A stretch of 64,000 nucleotides of DNA from Pseudolabrys sp. (GCA_030684935.1 JAUXXH010000013.1:1-64000), one strand, 5' to 3'. Counted from the first letter of the stretch, positions 52,658-60,833 are shown. Program-made: numbers and translations. The notes: generated from the letters alone by a model not told the origin.

Positions 52658-52936
52658 ATGAAGGCCTACGCTTACTGGGCACAGTTTGAACCGGGCGACC
52701 GGCGCGGCAACGTGGTCGTGACGTTTCCCGATGTGCCGGAAGTTGTGACGCAAGGCCGCGGCGAGGCCGATGCCCGCGCCATGGCCGGGGAGGCGCTCGG
52801 CCTCGTGCTCCTAACCTACCTGAAGCAGGGAATGCCGCTGCCGAAGCCGCGCGCCCGGCGCCGTGGCCTCATCGACATCGCCGTCGCGCCGGAGGTGGCG
52901 GCGAAGCTGGCGGTTCTTGAGGCACGACAGTTTTAG
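52658..52936 (+). CDS. HicB-like antitoxin fold protein (orphan)
   Basis: A 92-residue protein with the HicB pseudo-RNase H pattern: VVVTFPDVPEVVTQGRGEADARAMAGEALGLVLLTYLKQGMPLPKP. It then ends shortly after VAPEVAAKLAVLEARQF, with only part of the usual C-terminal DNA-binding region. No HicA toxin gene lies beside it. It is probably an orphan antitoxin or a HicB-like protein of other function. Confidence 0.75.
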   Translation: MKAYAYWAQFEPGDRRGNVVVTFPDVPEVVTQGRGEADARAMAGEALGLVLLTYLKQGMPLPKPRARRRGLIDIAVAPEVAAKLAVLEARQF

Positions 52937-52954
52937 CCTGAATCAGATCGGCGG

Positions 52955-53257
52955 TCAGTCCTGCCGCAGGCGAACCTCGCTGTGACGCCACCTTGATACA
53001 TTCCCTTGGGATTCAATGCGGACAGCATCCGCCAATACCTGAATTCGCGCACCAATGATTTCAAGGTCAAGAAAGATTGCGCGGGCTTCGTAGTCGTTGC
53101 GCGTCCTGCTGATAATCATGGCGGTCTTGCACCAGTCATTTTGCAAGACTGACAGAATGACCGCATCTAAATCGGATTCGGTCACGGCTTGCGGCAGGCT
53201 TACGTCTTGCCATTTCAACGTGCTGCTGACGTGTGGTTCTTCCGGATCATCGGGCAT
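52955..53257 (-). CDS. hypothetical protein downstream of acyl-CoA synthetase
   Basis: A 100-residue soluble protein starting MPDDPEEPHVSSTLKWQDVSLPQAVTES, with a probable alpha-beta core (LDAVILSVLQNDWCKTAMIISRTRNDYEARAIFLDLEIIGARIQVLADAVRIESQG). No family recognised. It starts 6 nt after the synthetase stop on the same strand, so it is likely co-transcribed, though its codon use looks a little less GC-biased than the synthetase. Confidence 0.6.
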   Translation of the reverse strand: MPDDPEEPHVSSTLKWQDVSLPQAVTESDLDAVILSVLQNDWCKTAMIISRTRNDYEARAIFLDLEIIGARIQVLADAVRIESQGNVSRWRHSEVRLRQD

Positions 53258-53263
53258 TTTCCC

Positions 53264-54892
53264 TCACACCTCCTTCGCCATCTCCCTGAGCCTGAACTTC
53301 TGAATCTTCCCCGTGCTCGTCTTCGGGATCTCCGCGAACACGAAATAGCGCGGGACCTTGTAGCCGGCCAGGTTCGTCCGGCACCATTGCGTCAGCTCGT
53401 CGGCGGTGGCGCTGGCGCCGGGCTTGAGCTCGATGAAGGCGCAGGGCGTCTCGCCCCATTTGTCGTCGGGCTTTGAAACCACCGCGGCGGCGGCCACGGC
53501 GGGGTGCTTGTACAGCGCGTCCTCGACCTCGATCGACGAGATGTTCTCGCCGCCGGAGATGATGATGTCCTTGGAGCGGTCCTTGAGCTGCACATAGCCG
53601 TCCGGATACATCACCCCGAGATCGCCGGTGTGAAACCAGCCGCCGGCGAAGGCCGTGGCCGTCGAGGCCTTGTTCTTCAGGTAGCCCTTCATCACCACAT
53701 TGCCGCGCATCATCACTTCGCCCAGCGTTTGTCCGTCGCGCGCCACCGGAATCAAGGTCTCGGGGTCGCGCACGTCGAGCCCTTCCAGCACCGGATAGCG
53801 CACGCCCTGGCGCGCCTTCCTCGCCGCCTGGTCGTTGAGCGGCAGCGCATCCCAGTCATGGTGCCATTCGTTGACCACGGCCGGGCCATAGACCTCGGTC
53901 AGGCCGTAGACATGCGTGACGTTGAAGCCGGCTTCCTTCATCGCCGCCAGCACCGCTTCCGGCGGCGGCGCCGCCGCGGTGATGAACTCGACCACATGCG
54001 GCAGCGGCTTGCGTTCGGCCGCGGTGGCGTTGAGCAGCGTCGCCATCACGATCGGCGCGCCGCACATGTGCGTCACCTTGTGCGTGTGAATGGCCTCGAA
54101 CATGGCGCCGGCGCGCACCTGGCGCAGACAGACATGCGTGCCGGCGACGATGGACACCGTCCACGGGAAGCACCAGCCGTTGCAGTGAAACATCGGCAGT
54201 GTCCACAGATAGACCGGGTGCTGGCGCATGCCGCAGGTGACGATGTTGCCCATCGCCAGCAGGTAGGCGCCGCGGTGGTGATAGACCACGCCCTTCGGAT
54301 CGCCGGTGGTGCCGGAGGTGTAGTTCAGGCAGATGGCGTCCCATTCGTCGTCCGGCATCGCCCAGATGAAATCCGGATCGCCGGAGGCGATGAAATCCTC
54401 GTACTCGATCTCGCCGAGGCGTTCGCCGGGGCCGGCATATTCCGGATCGTCGTAGTCGATCACCAGCGGCCTGGCCTTGCAGAGCGCCAGCGCCTCTTTC
54501 ATCGTCTTCGAGAATTCGCGGTCGGTGATGACGACCTTGGCCTCGGCGTGGTCGAGCGAGAAGGCGATGATCGCGGCATCGAGCCGCGTGTTCAGCGTGT
54601 TGAGCACACCCTGCGTCATCGGCACGGCGTAATGGCATTCGAGGCAGGCCGGCGTATTGGCCAGCAGCACGGCGACGGTGTCGCCGCGCGCGATGCCGTG
54701 GCGGGCCAGCGCCGAAGCGAGGCGGCGCGCCCGCGCATAGAAGTCGGCATAGGACCGGCGCAGCGCGCCGTGGATGATGGCGGTGTGACCGGGAAACACG
54801 CCCGCCGCGCGCTCCAGATAGCCAAGCGGCGTCAGCGGCTGGAAATTGGCCGGATTGCGGTCCAGGTCGGTGTCGTAGGCCGTTGTCGCCAT
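53264..54892 (-). CDS. AMP-forming acyl-CoA synthetase
   Basis: A 542-residue adenylate-forming ligase. Core motif ICLNYTSGTTGDPKGVVYHHRG (near residue 185), A5-type YGLTEVYGPAV, GWFHTGDLGVMYPDGY and the Lys motif PKTSTGKIQKF at the C-terminus. It activates a carboxylic acid with ATP and CoA. It resembles medium/long-chain ligases without a clear specificity. The ATG at 54892 with GGGGAAG upstream is used; the 847-residue track ORF adds a non-coding N-terminus that overlaps the TauE/SafE gene. Confidence 0.92.
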   Translation of the reverse strand: MATTAYDTDLDRNPANFQPLTPLGYLERAAGVFPGHTAIIHGALRRSYADFYARARRLASALARHGIARGDTVAVLLANTPACLECHYAVPMTQGVLNTLNTRLDAAIIAFSLDHAEAKVVITDREFSKTMKEALALCKARPLVIDYDDPEYAGPGERLGEIEYEDFIASGDPDFIWAMPDDEWDAICLNYTSGTTGDPKGVVYHHRGAYLLAMGNIVTCGMRQHPVYLWTLPMFHCNGWCFPWTVSIVAGTHVCLRQVRAGAMFEAIHTHKVTHMCGAPIVMATLLNATAAERKPLPHVVEFITAAAPPPEAVLAAMKEAGFNVTHVYGLTEVYGPAVVNEWHHDWDALPLNDQAARKARQGVRYPVLEGLDVRDPETLIPVARDGQTLGEVMMRGNVVMKGYLKNKASTATAFAGGWFHTGDLGVMYPDGYVQLKDRSKDIIISGGENISSIEVEDALYKHPAVAAAAVVSKPDDKWGETPCAFIELKPGASATADELTQWCRTNLAGYKVPRYFVFAEIPKTSTGKIQKFRLREMAKEV

Positions 54893-54942
54893 CGGTTGCT
54901 TCCCCTCGCAGGCAACGACGTTAGCCAACGGCCGCGGGCTTG

Positions 54943-55716
54943 TCAGCCGCGCCAGATCTCCAGCACGCCGGACCGCAGCAGTTCGACCGAGATCAGCAGC
55001 ATCGCCCACAGCGTGATCTTGTAGAACAGCTCCTGCGACACCCGGCGCACCAGCCAGAAGCCGAGCTGGTTGGCGGCCAGCGCCAGCGGCAGCAGCGCCA
55101 GCGAAGTGGCGAGGCCGGTCGTGGAAAACTGGCCGAGGGCGGCGTAGGGCACCACTTTCATGCCGTTCATGGTGGCGAGATAGAAGGCTGTGGTGCCGAC
55201 GAACACCATTTTCGGCAGATGCTGCGCCAGCACGTACATCTGGTAGGGCGGGCCGCCAGCCTGGCAGATGGTCGAGGTGAAGCCAGACAGGGCGCCCCAG
55301 GCGACGCCGGCGGGGATGCTCGGGCGGCCGACCGTGCGGGCCAGCCGCGCCGCGCCGAGCCAGCTGTAGAGCACGAAGGCGATGGTCAGCGCGCCGATGA
55401 AGGTGCGCACCGCCGCATCGGAGATATAGGCGGCCAGCAGCCCGGCCGCGGCGATGCCGATCACGGCGCCCGGCAGCATGATGGCGAGGATGCGGCCGTT
55501 CCATTCCTTGCGGAAGACCCACAGCGCGTTGGCGTCCTGCACGATCATGATCGGCAGGAAGATGGCGGCGGCCTCCAGCGGCGGCATGATCAGCGCCAGC
55601 AGCGGCGTGGCCATCTGCCCGACGCCGGCAAAGCCGCCCTTGGACAGGCCCAGCGCCACGACGGCGGGAATGGCCAGCAGATAGAACAGCGGGTCGGTGA
55701 TCAGGGTCACGGGCAC
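54943..55716 (-). CDS. TauE/SafE-family anion exporter
   Basis: A 257-residue membrane protein with about eight helices in two halves. It starts LITDPLFYLLAIPAVVALGLSKGGFAGVGQMATPLLALIMPP, the family G-x-x-x-G-x-G pattern, with a second copy near 140-160 (GVAWGALSGFTSTICQAGGPPYQMYVLAQ). The family exports sulfite, sulfoacetate or related organic anions. GTG start at 55716. It sits 50 nt upstream of the synthetase on the same strand. Confidence 0.9.
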   Translation of the reverse strand: MPVTLITDPLFYLLAIPAVVALGLSKGGFAGVGQMATPLLALIMPPLEAAAIFLPIMIVQDANALWVFRKEWNGRILAIMLPGAVIGIAAAGLLAAYISDAAVRTFIGALTIAFVLYSWLGAARLARTVGRPSIPAGVAWGALSGFTSTICQAGGPPYQMYVLAQHLPKMVFVGTTAFYLATMNGMKVVPYAALGQFSTTGLATSLALLPLALAANQLGFWLVRRVSQELFYKITLWAMLLISVELLRSGVLEIWRG

Positions 55717-56089
55717 TCTTTTTCACCTCTCCCCGCTGGCGAGAGGTCGGCGCGCAGCGCAGGCGGCGCGCCGGGTGAGGGGGGTCGAAGTCGGACGAAA
55801 CCCTCACCCGGCGTCGCTACGCTCGGTCGCTCCCTATGGGAGAGGTGATGGGTCAGCGTCCCGAATTTGCGCCGGATCAAAGCCGAGCCGCGCGCTTCGC
55901 GCCAGCCTTGTTTGCGCATGACGCCCGTTCCACAATCGGGGGCGACGATAATCCTCATCCTGAGGAGCGGTCCGCAGGACCGCGTCTCGAAGGATGAGGC
56001 CCCGGAAACTCGGGGCTTCGTCCTCTCCTTCGAGACGGCGCTTCGCGCCTCCTCAGGATGAGGACGAAGATGAGCGGAGGAACAAGAGA
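55717..56089. repeat. intergenic region with family A-like and family C repeats
   Basis: About 370 bases without a gene between divergent TauE/SafE and the propionyl-CoA synthetase. A family A-like palindrome (CACCTCTCCCCGCTGGCGAGAGG... CCTATGGGAGAGGTG) runs from about 55730 to 55848. A second element, family C, spans about 55954-56064 with CTCATCCTGAGGAGCGG and CCTCAGGATGAGGA ends and CGAAGGATGAGG and TCCTTCGAGACGG inside. A truncated CTCCTCACCCTGAGG at 58.6 kb is related to family C. The final 25 bases hold the ribosome-binding site GGAGG of prpE. Confidence 0.7.
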
Positions 56090-58009
56090 ATGAATGCCCT
56101 GGCGAGCCGATATCACGATGTCTACGCGCACTGGCAGCGCAGCCCGGAGGTGTTCTGGGCCGAGGCCGCCGCCGGGATCGACTGGTACGACAAGCCGCAG
56201 AAGATCTTCGACCCCGAGGCCGGCATCTACGGCCGCTGGTTCACGGGGGCGACCTGCAACACCTGCTACAACGCGCTCGACCGTCACGTCGCCGCCGGCC
56301 GCGGCCAGCAGGCGGCGCTGATCTACGATTCGCCGGTCACCAACACGGTCAAGACCTTCACCTACGGCCGAATGCTGTCGGAGGTGCAGATCCTCGGCGC
56401 CATGCTGCGCGACTTCGGCGTCAAAAAGGGCGACGTCGTCATCCTCTATATGCCGATGGTGCCGGAGGCGGTGTTCGCCATGCTGGCCTGCGCCCGCATC
56501 GGCGCCATCCACTCGGTGGTGTTCGGCGGCTTCGCCGCCAAGGAACTGGCGACCCGCATCGACGACGCCAAACCCAAGCTGATCCTGTCGGCGAGCTGCG
56601 GCATCGAAGGCGCGCGCGTCATTCCCTACAAGCCGCTGCTCGACGAGGCGATCCGCCTCGCGGCCCACAAGCCCGATACCTGCCTGATCCTGCAGCGGCC
56701 GCAATGCCAGGCGGCGCTGACGCCGGGCCGCGACCACGACTGGCGCGCGGTGTGGGAAGACGCCGTCAACTACGCCAAGACGTCGGACTGCGTGCCGGTC
56801 GCCGCCACCGATCCGCTCTACATTCTCTACACCTCGGGCACCACCGGCATCCCCAAGGGCGTGGTGCGCGACAATGGCGGCCACATGGTCGCGCTGAAAT
56901 GGTCGATGCAGAACCTCTACAACATCAGCCCCGGCGAGGTGTGGTGGTGCGCCTCCGACATCGGCTGGGTGGTCGGCCATTCCTACATCGTCTATGGGCC
57001 GCTGCTGCATGGCGCCACCTCGGTGATGTACGAGGGCAAGCCGGTCGGCACGCCGGACGCCGGCGCGTTCTGGCGGGTCTGCGCCGAGCACAAAGTGGTG
57101 TCGCTGTTCACCGCGCCGACCGCCTTCCGCGCCATCCGCAAGGAGGACCCGGACGCCAGGCTCTTGTCGCAGCACGACCTGTCGCATTTCCGCGCGCTGT
57201 TTTTGGCCGGCGAGCGCGCCGATCCGCCGACGCTGCAATGGGCCGAGGAGGTGCTGAAGGTGCCGGTGATCGATCACTGGTGGCAGACCGAAACCGGCTG
57301 GTGCATTGCCGGCAATCCGCTCGGCCTGGGCGCGCTGCCGGTGCGCTACGGCTCGGCCTGCGTGCCGATGCCGGGCTACGCCATCGACATCGTCGACGAG
57401 GCCAACCACGTGCAGCCGGAGAACAAGATCGGCTCCATCGTCATCAAGCTGCCGATGCCGCCGGGCGCGTTCCCGACGCTGTGGCACAATGACGAGCGCT
57501 TCAGGCAGGCGTATCTGGAAGAATTCCCCGGCTACTACAAGACGGCGGACGCCGGCTACAAGGACGCCGACGGCTATGTCTATGTGATGAGCCGCACCGA
57601 CGACATCATCAACGTCGCCGGCCACAGGCTGTCGACCGGCGGCATGGAGGAGGTGCTGGCCGGTCATCCCGACGTCGCCGAATGCGCCGTGCTCGGCATC
57701 AAGGACGAGCTGAAGGGCGAGGTGCCGTGCGGCTTCATCGTGCTCAAGTCGGGCGTTACCAAGGCGCCGATCGAGATCGAGAAGGAAATCGTGGCGCTGG
57801 TGCGCGACAAGATCGGACCCGTCGCGGCGTTCAAGCTGGCGATCACGGTGGCGCGGCTGCCGAAGACGCGCTCCGGCAAGATCCTGCGCGGCACCATCAA
57901 GAAGATGGCCGACGGCGAGGTGTGGCAGATGCCCGCGACCATCGACGACCCGGCGGTGCTGGATGAGATCGGCGCGGCGTTGAAGGGGAAGGGAGTGGGG
58001 GGTAACTAA
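56090..58009 (+). CDS. prpE: propionyl-CoA synthetase
   Basis: A 639-residue AMP-forming ligase of the PrpE/acetyl-CoA synthetase group. It has ILYTSGTTGIPKGVVRDNGGH near residue 250, HWWQTETGWCIAG near 400, the DIIN(V)AGHRLSTGGMEE hinge and the acylation-site Lys in PKTRSGKILRGTIKK. It activates propionate (and less well acetate) for entry into propionyl-CoA metabolism. No methylcitrate genes are near. The start at 56090 has GGAGG upstream; the track start at 55994 lies inside the repeat. Confidence 0.93.
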   Translation: MNALASRYHDVYAHWQRSPEVFWAEAAAGIDWYDKPQKIFDPEAGIYGRWFTGATCNTCYNALDRHVAAGRGQQAALIYDSPVTNTVKTFTYGRMLSEVQILGAMLRDFGVKKGDVVILYMPMVPEAVFAMLACARIGAIHSVVFGGFAAKELATRIDDAKPKLILSASCGIEGARVIPYKPLLDEAIRLAAHKPDTCLILQRPQCQAALTPGRDHDWRAVWEDAVNYAKTSDCVPVAATDPLYILYTSGTTGIPKGVVRDNGGHMVALKWSMQNLYNISPGEVWWCASDIGWVVGHSYIVYGPLLHGATSVMYEGKPVGTPDAGAFWRVCAEHKVVSLFTAPTAFRAIRKEDPDARLLSQHDLSHFRALFLAGERADPPTLQWAEEVLKVPVIDHWWQTETGWCIAGNPLGLGALPVRYGSACVPMPGYAIDIVDEANHVQPENKIGSIVIKLPMPPGAFPTLWHNDERFRQAYLEEFPGYYKTADAGYKDADGYVYVMSRTDDIINVAGHRLSTGGMEEVLAGHPDVAECAVLGIKDELKGEVPCGFIVLKSGVTKAPIEIEKEIVALVRDKIGPVAAFKLAITVARLPKTRSGKILRGTIKKMADGEVWQMPATIDDPAVLDEIGAALKGKGVGGN

Positions 58010-58071
58010 AAAGCCAGTTAGTCAAAATTGATGATACACACTTGGAGGTAGTACGCTTTCGTTGGGGAATT

Positions 58072-58521
58072 ATGAAAAAATCAAAATTGGCGCTCATTTC
58101 TCTGGCTTCAATGGCCGTCACAGGTTGTATTTCGACTCAGGAGATGCCGTTGGCGCCGAATGTAGTGCGCATTGATACTCAATCCAGAGGGTTGCTATTC
58201 ACCGGCCAGACAGTGCCGCAAACCATGCGCGCCGCGGCGCGGTCGACTCTTGATCGGGGTTACTCACACTTCAAATTCGTAGATGCGTCGATGAACCAAG
58301 GATCTGTTGTCGCGGGCGTTGTTTCCAACAGCAACTCCAGCTTCAGCGGCACCTACGGTGGCGGTTCTGTGAGTGGAAATTCAAGTGGATTTGGATCAGC
58401 AAGTGTCGTGCGCGCCCCAACAGCTTCCGCCGCCGCAACGGTGTTAATGTTTCATGCGAACGAGCCGGCGGCGCAAGGCGCGTTCGATGCAGCGCAGGTG
58501 CTTAAACAGTACTCCCAGTAG
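58072..58521 (+). CDS. lipoprotein, CC0125/CC1285-like
   Basis: A 149-residue lipoprotein: MKKSKLALISLASMAVTGC ends in the lipobox with Cys19. The mature part has RIDTQSRGLLFTGQTVPQTMRAAARSTLDRGYSHFKF, a conserved-looking block like that of CC0125/CC1285 lipoproteins, then a Ser/Gly-rich stretch (SNSNSSFSGTYGGGSVSG). The gene is less GC-rich than its neighbours, suggesting horizontal acquisition or relaxed codon use. GGGGAA precedes the ATG at 58072. Function unknown. Confidence 0.78.
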   Translation: MKKSKLALISLASMAVTGCISTQEMPLAPNVVRIDTQSRGLLFTGQTVPQTMRAAARSTLDRGYSHFKFVDASMNQGSVVAGVVSNSNSSFSGTYGGGSVSGNSSGFGSASVVRAPTASAAATVLMFHANEPAAQGAFDAAQVLKQYSQ

Positions 58522-58883
58522 CCTGTAGGGGTGGCTTGCGGGCAGATGCCGCGCTTCGTGACCTGTTGGGTGATGTGATGACGAATGCGCCCATGGTGCG
58601 ACACGCGCCTTCGGCGCTCCTCACCCTGAGGCCGGGCTCGTTACCCGTCGCAACACACTCCGTCATGGCCGGGAACGCTTCGACGATATCCGCAACGCCA
58701 TCTAACGCGAGAAGAAAATTAAGCATTGGCCGCGTGCATGGAAGGTGCGGCTGCTGCAGGGAATGAACCCGGATTGGGACGACTTGTCCGACTCGCTCAT
58801 CTGAGCGATGTAAGCAAGGCGTGGATGGCCGGGACAAGCCCGGCCATGACGAGATCGTAGCGACGTATCAAAGAATCGAACAC
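58522..58883. other. gap with repeat fragments and a decayed gene
   Basis: This 360-base gap has no intact gene. It holds a family C fragment (CGCGCCTTCGGCGCTCCTCACCCTGAGG, about 58607-58632), the GIY-YIG remnant (58661-58804) and a family D fragment GATGGCCGGGACAAGCCCGGCCATGAC (about 58824-58850), just before the PhnA-like gene. The track ORF 58536..58766 is a shadow. Confidence 0.65.
58661..58804 (+). pseudogene. remnant of a GIY-YIG endonuclease, C-terminal part
   Basis: One frame reads RHGRERFDDIRNAI, then a TAA at 58703, then REKKIKHWPRAWKVRLLQGM and NPDWDDLSDSLI ending TGA at 58802. The second part closely resembles the C-terminal end of small GIY-YIG nucleases (usual form EREKQIKRWRRAWK...NPDWDDL). 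The catalytic GIY-YIG N-terminus is missing and an in-frame stop interrupts the rest. It is too short and broken to be functional. Confidence 0.75.
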
Positions 58884-59102
58884 ATGACCGCCATCGTCAA
58901 GGACTCCAACGGCGCCACCCTCAGCGAGGGCGACAGCGTCACGGTCATCAAGGATCTGAAGGTCAAGGGCTCGTCCACCGTGCTCAAGCGCGGCACCGTT
59001 ATCCGCAACATCCATCTCACCGGCAACGACGGCGAGATCGAAGGCCGCACCGACAAGATCAAGGGTCTGGTGTTGAAGACGGAATTTCTGAAGAAGGCGT
59101 GA
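58884..59102 (+). CDS. PhnA/YjdM-like small protein
   Basis: A 72-residue protein matching the PhnA C-terminal domain alone: VKDSNGATLSEGDSVTVIKDLKVKGSSTVLKRGTVIRNIHLTGNDGEIEGRTDKIKGLVLKTEFLKK. It lacks the N-terminal zinc ribbon found in longer YjdM proteins. PhnA is named from phosphonate loci, but no role in phosphonate use is established. Start ATG at 58884; the track start at 58821 lies on repeat DNA. Confidence 0.88.
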   Translation: MTAIVKDSNGATLSEGDSVTVIKDLKVKGSSTVLKRGTVIRNIHLTGNDGEIEGRTDKIKGLVLKTEFLKKA

Positions 59103-59150
59103 GGCGCGGCCGGCCGCACGGCAGCTCTTCCGCCCTCATGCCGGGGCGGG

Positions 59151-59390
59151 CTACTTTCCCTCCTGCTTCTCCGCATAGGCATCCACCAGCGCCCGGATCA
59201 TCCGCTGATAGGGCACGCGGCGCTGCTTGGCGGCGCGCTTGAAATAGTCGACGCTGCTCTTCGACAGCGCGAGCGTCACCTTCACCGTATCCTCGCGCGG
59301 CACCAGTTCGTCGGGCGACGGCAGGAAGTCCTCGACGACGCGCACACGGCCGATCTCGCCGGTCGTATATTTAACGATTCGATTGCTCAT
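59151..59390 (-). CDS. BrnA-type ribbon-helix-helix antitoxin
   Basis: A 79-residue protein. A basic start MSNRIVKYTTGEIGRVRVVEDFLPSPDELVPREDTVKVTLALSKSSVDYFKRAAKQRRVPYQRMIRALVDAYAEKQ shows an RHH fold in the C-terminal half (KVTLALSKSSVDYFKRAA). In BrnTA modules BrnA binds BrnT and represses the operon. The start at 59390 overlaps the toxin gene end by 20 nt. GGAAAG precedes the ATG. The track start at 59444 is within brnT. Confidence 0.9.
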   Translation of the reverse strand: MSNRIVKYTTGEIGRVRVVEDFLPSPDELVPREDTVKVTLALSKSSVDYFKRAAKQRRVPYQRMIRALVDAYAEKQEGK

Positions 59391-59655
59391 AGATCGTCTT
59401 TCCTTTTCGCCAGTACCCGGCACCGAAAATACGGACGCGGCCATCGCGCCACGTGAAACGCACCGTCATGATCCCGCCGCCGACCTCTCCGAAACAAAAG
59501 TAGCGCTGCTCGCCGATGCTATGGTCGATGTCTTCGGCGATGACGCGACGCGGGTCGAAGAACGCCTGCTGCGCCAATGCAAATCTAACGCCGTGTTTGT
59601 CGCCGTTCGCACGGTCCTTGTCCGGGTCCCACTCGAAGGTCGGCTCGTCCGCCAT
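59371..59655 (-). CDS. BrnT-type RNase toxin
   Basis: A 94-residue RelE-fold ribonuclease toxin. FEWDPDKDRANGDKHGVRFALAQQAFFDP (family W-D-x-x-K-x-x-x-N-x-x-K-H-G-V-x-F) and RVIAEDIDHSIGEQRYFCFGEVGGGIMTVRFTWRDGRVRIFGA with terminal Arg/Glu catalytic residues are seen. BrnT precedes BrnA, the usual order. It cuts mRNA when free of antitoxin. Its start is only a few bases from the predicted transcription start. The gene looks intact. Confidence 0.93.
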   Translation of the reverse strand: MADEPTFEWDPDKDRANGDKHGVRFALAQQAFFDPRRVIAEDIDHSIGEQRYFCFGEVGGGIMTVRFTWRDGRVRIFGAGYWRKGKTIYEQSNR

Positions 59656-59663
59656 AGATATGT

Positions 59664-59692
59664 ATTATAAGCCATATTTCTATATGGCTCAA
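59664..59692 (-). promoter_or_regulatory. promoter and operator of brnTA
   Basis: On the minus strand TTGAGC (59692-59687), a 17-bp spacer, and TATAAT (59669-59664) form a strong promoter. The palindrome AGCCATAT-AGAA-ATATGGCT (59689-59670) fills the spacer and overlaps the -35 box. Transcription should start about 2 bp before the toxin ATG, so the message is nearly leaderless. BrnA would repress here. Confidence 0.8.
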
Positions 59693-59807
59693 GTCGCGTT
59701 TTAACGGGAACGTATGCCTAGGGGCTGGTTGCACCGCCCCCCACACATTGCAAACCTCTCCCGAACAACCACAATGCGGGACGCAACGACCATTCCGGGG
59801 ATCTCAC

Positions 59808-60632
59808 ATGCCGTCTTTCATCTGCACCGCCTGCGGCACGCAATATCCGCCAAGCGACCAGCCGCCCGCGCACTGCACGATCTGCCAGGAGGAGCGGCAA
59901 TACGTGCCGCCCAGCGGGCAAGGCTGGACCACGCTCGAGGCGCTCGGCAAAAGCCACATGAACAGCTTCCGCCAGCACGAACCCAAAGTGATCGGGCTCG
60001 GCGCCGGCTTCGCCATCGGCCAGCGCGCGCTGCTGGTGCGCACACCGGGCGGCAATGTGCTGTGGGATTGCGTCGCCACGCTCGACGACGCCACCGTGAC
60101 GCTGATCAAGGGGCTCGGCGGCATCCAGGCGATGGCGATCTCGCACCCGCATTTCTACACCACCATGGGCGAATGGGCGCGCGCCTTCGACTGCCCGATC
60201 CATCTGCACGCCGCCGACAAGGAGTGGATCATGAATCCCAATCCGGCGGTGCGGCACTGGGACGGCGACACGCTGAAGTTATGGGACGGCGTCACGCTGG
60301 TGCGCTGCGGCGGTCATTTCCCCGGCGGCACGGTGATGCACTGGCAAAAAGAGGACAAAGCCGGCGCGGAGGGCCGCGGCGTCGTCTGCGCGGGCGACAT
60401 TCTCAGCGTCACCGTCGACCGCAAGTGGGTGTCGTTCATGCGCAGCTATCCGAACTTCATCCCGCTGTCGGCGCGCGAGGTGCGCGGCATCGGCGCGGCG
60501 CTGGCGCCGTTTTCCTTCGACACCATCTACGGCCACTACTTCACCAGCGTGATCGCCAGCGGCGGCAAGCAGGTGCTGGAGAAGTCGGTGGAGCGCTATG
60601 TCGGCGCGATCGAGGGGACCAGAGGGTATTAG
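59808..60632 (+). CDS. metallo-beta-lactamase-fold protein with zinc ribbon and altered site
   Basis: A 274-residue protein. An N-terminal zinc ribbon (CTACGTQYPPSDQPPAHCTIC: two C-x-x-C pairs) precedes an MBL-fold domain. The first motif reads ISHPHFYTTMGEW, so only the first H-x-H of H-x-H-x-D-H remains, with Tyr and Thr in place of Asp and His. GGHFPGGTVMHW, CAGDILSV and YGHYFTSVI provide the later His, Asp and His. The fold is clear but the second metal site seems lost. The ATG at 59808 is the start. Function unknown. Confidence 0.8.
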   Translation: MPSFICTACGTQYPPSDQPPAHCTICQEERQYVPPSGQGWTTLEALGKSHMNSFRQHEPKVIGLGAGFAIGQRALLVRTPGGNVLWDCVATLDDATVTLIKGLGGIQAMAISHPHFYTTMGEWARAFDCPIHLHAADKEWIMNPNPAVRHWDGDTLKLWDGVTLVRCGGHFPGGTVMHWQKEDKAGAEGRGVVCAGDILSVTVDRKWVSFMRSYPNFIPLSAREVRGIGAALAPFSFDTIYGHYFTSVIASGGKQVLEKSVERYVGAIEGTRGY

Positions 60633-60672
60633 ATTCGCGGGGCGAATCGATCAGCACTGCCACAAACGCTGA

Positions 60673-60791
60673 GTCATGCCCGGGCTTGATCCGGGCATCC
60701 ATGATGAGCTGCAAAAGGACGCAGACTTACGAAAGGTCTTCGTTGTCTGACGGCATCATGGATTGCCGGGTCAAGCCCGGCAATGACAGGT
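60673..60791. repeat. palindromic repeat, family D
   Basis: GAGTCATGCCCGGGCTTGATCCGGGCATCCATGATG and the complementary CATCATGGATTGCCGGGTCAAGCCCGGCAATGAC flank a short centre. Similar halves occur at 142-231 and 58.82 kb. It lies between convergent MBL and trcR genes and could form a long hairpin in either transcript. Confidence 0.75.
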
Positions 60792-60833
60792 AGAAAACGA
60801 CGCTCGGCTCGCGACCCGGAATGACCACGCGCT

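Noticed and set aside
53264-55807. 847-aa reading of the acyl-CoA synthetase ORF
   Set aside because: The first about 305 residues are an Arg/His/Gly-rich shadow of the TauE/SafE gene. The true start is the ATG at 54892.
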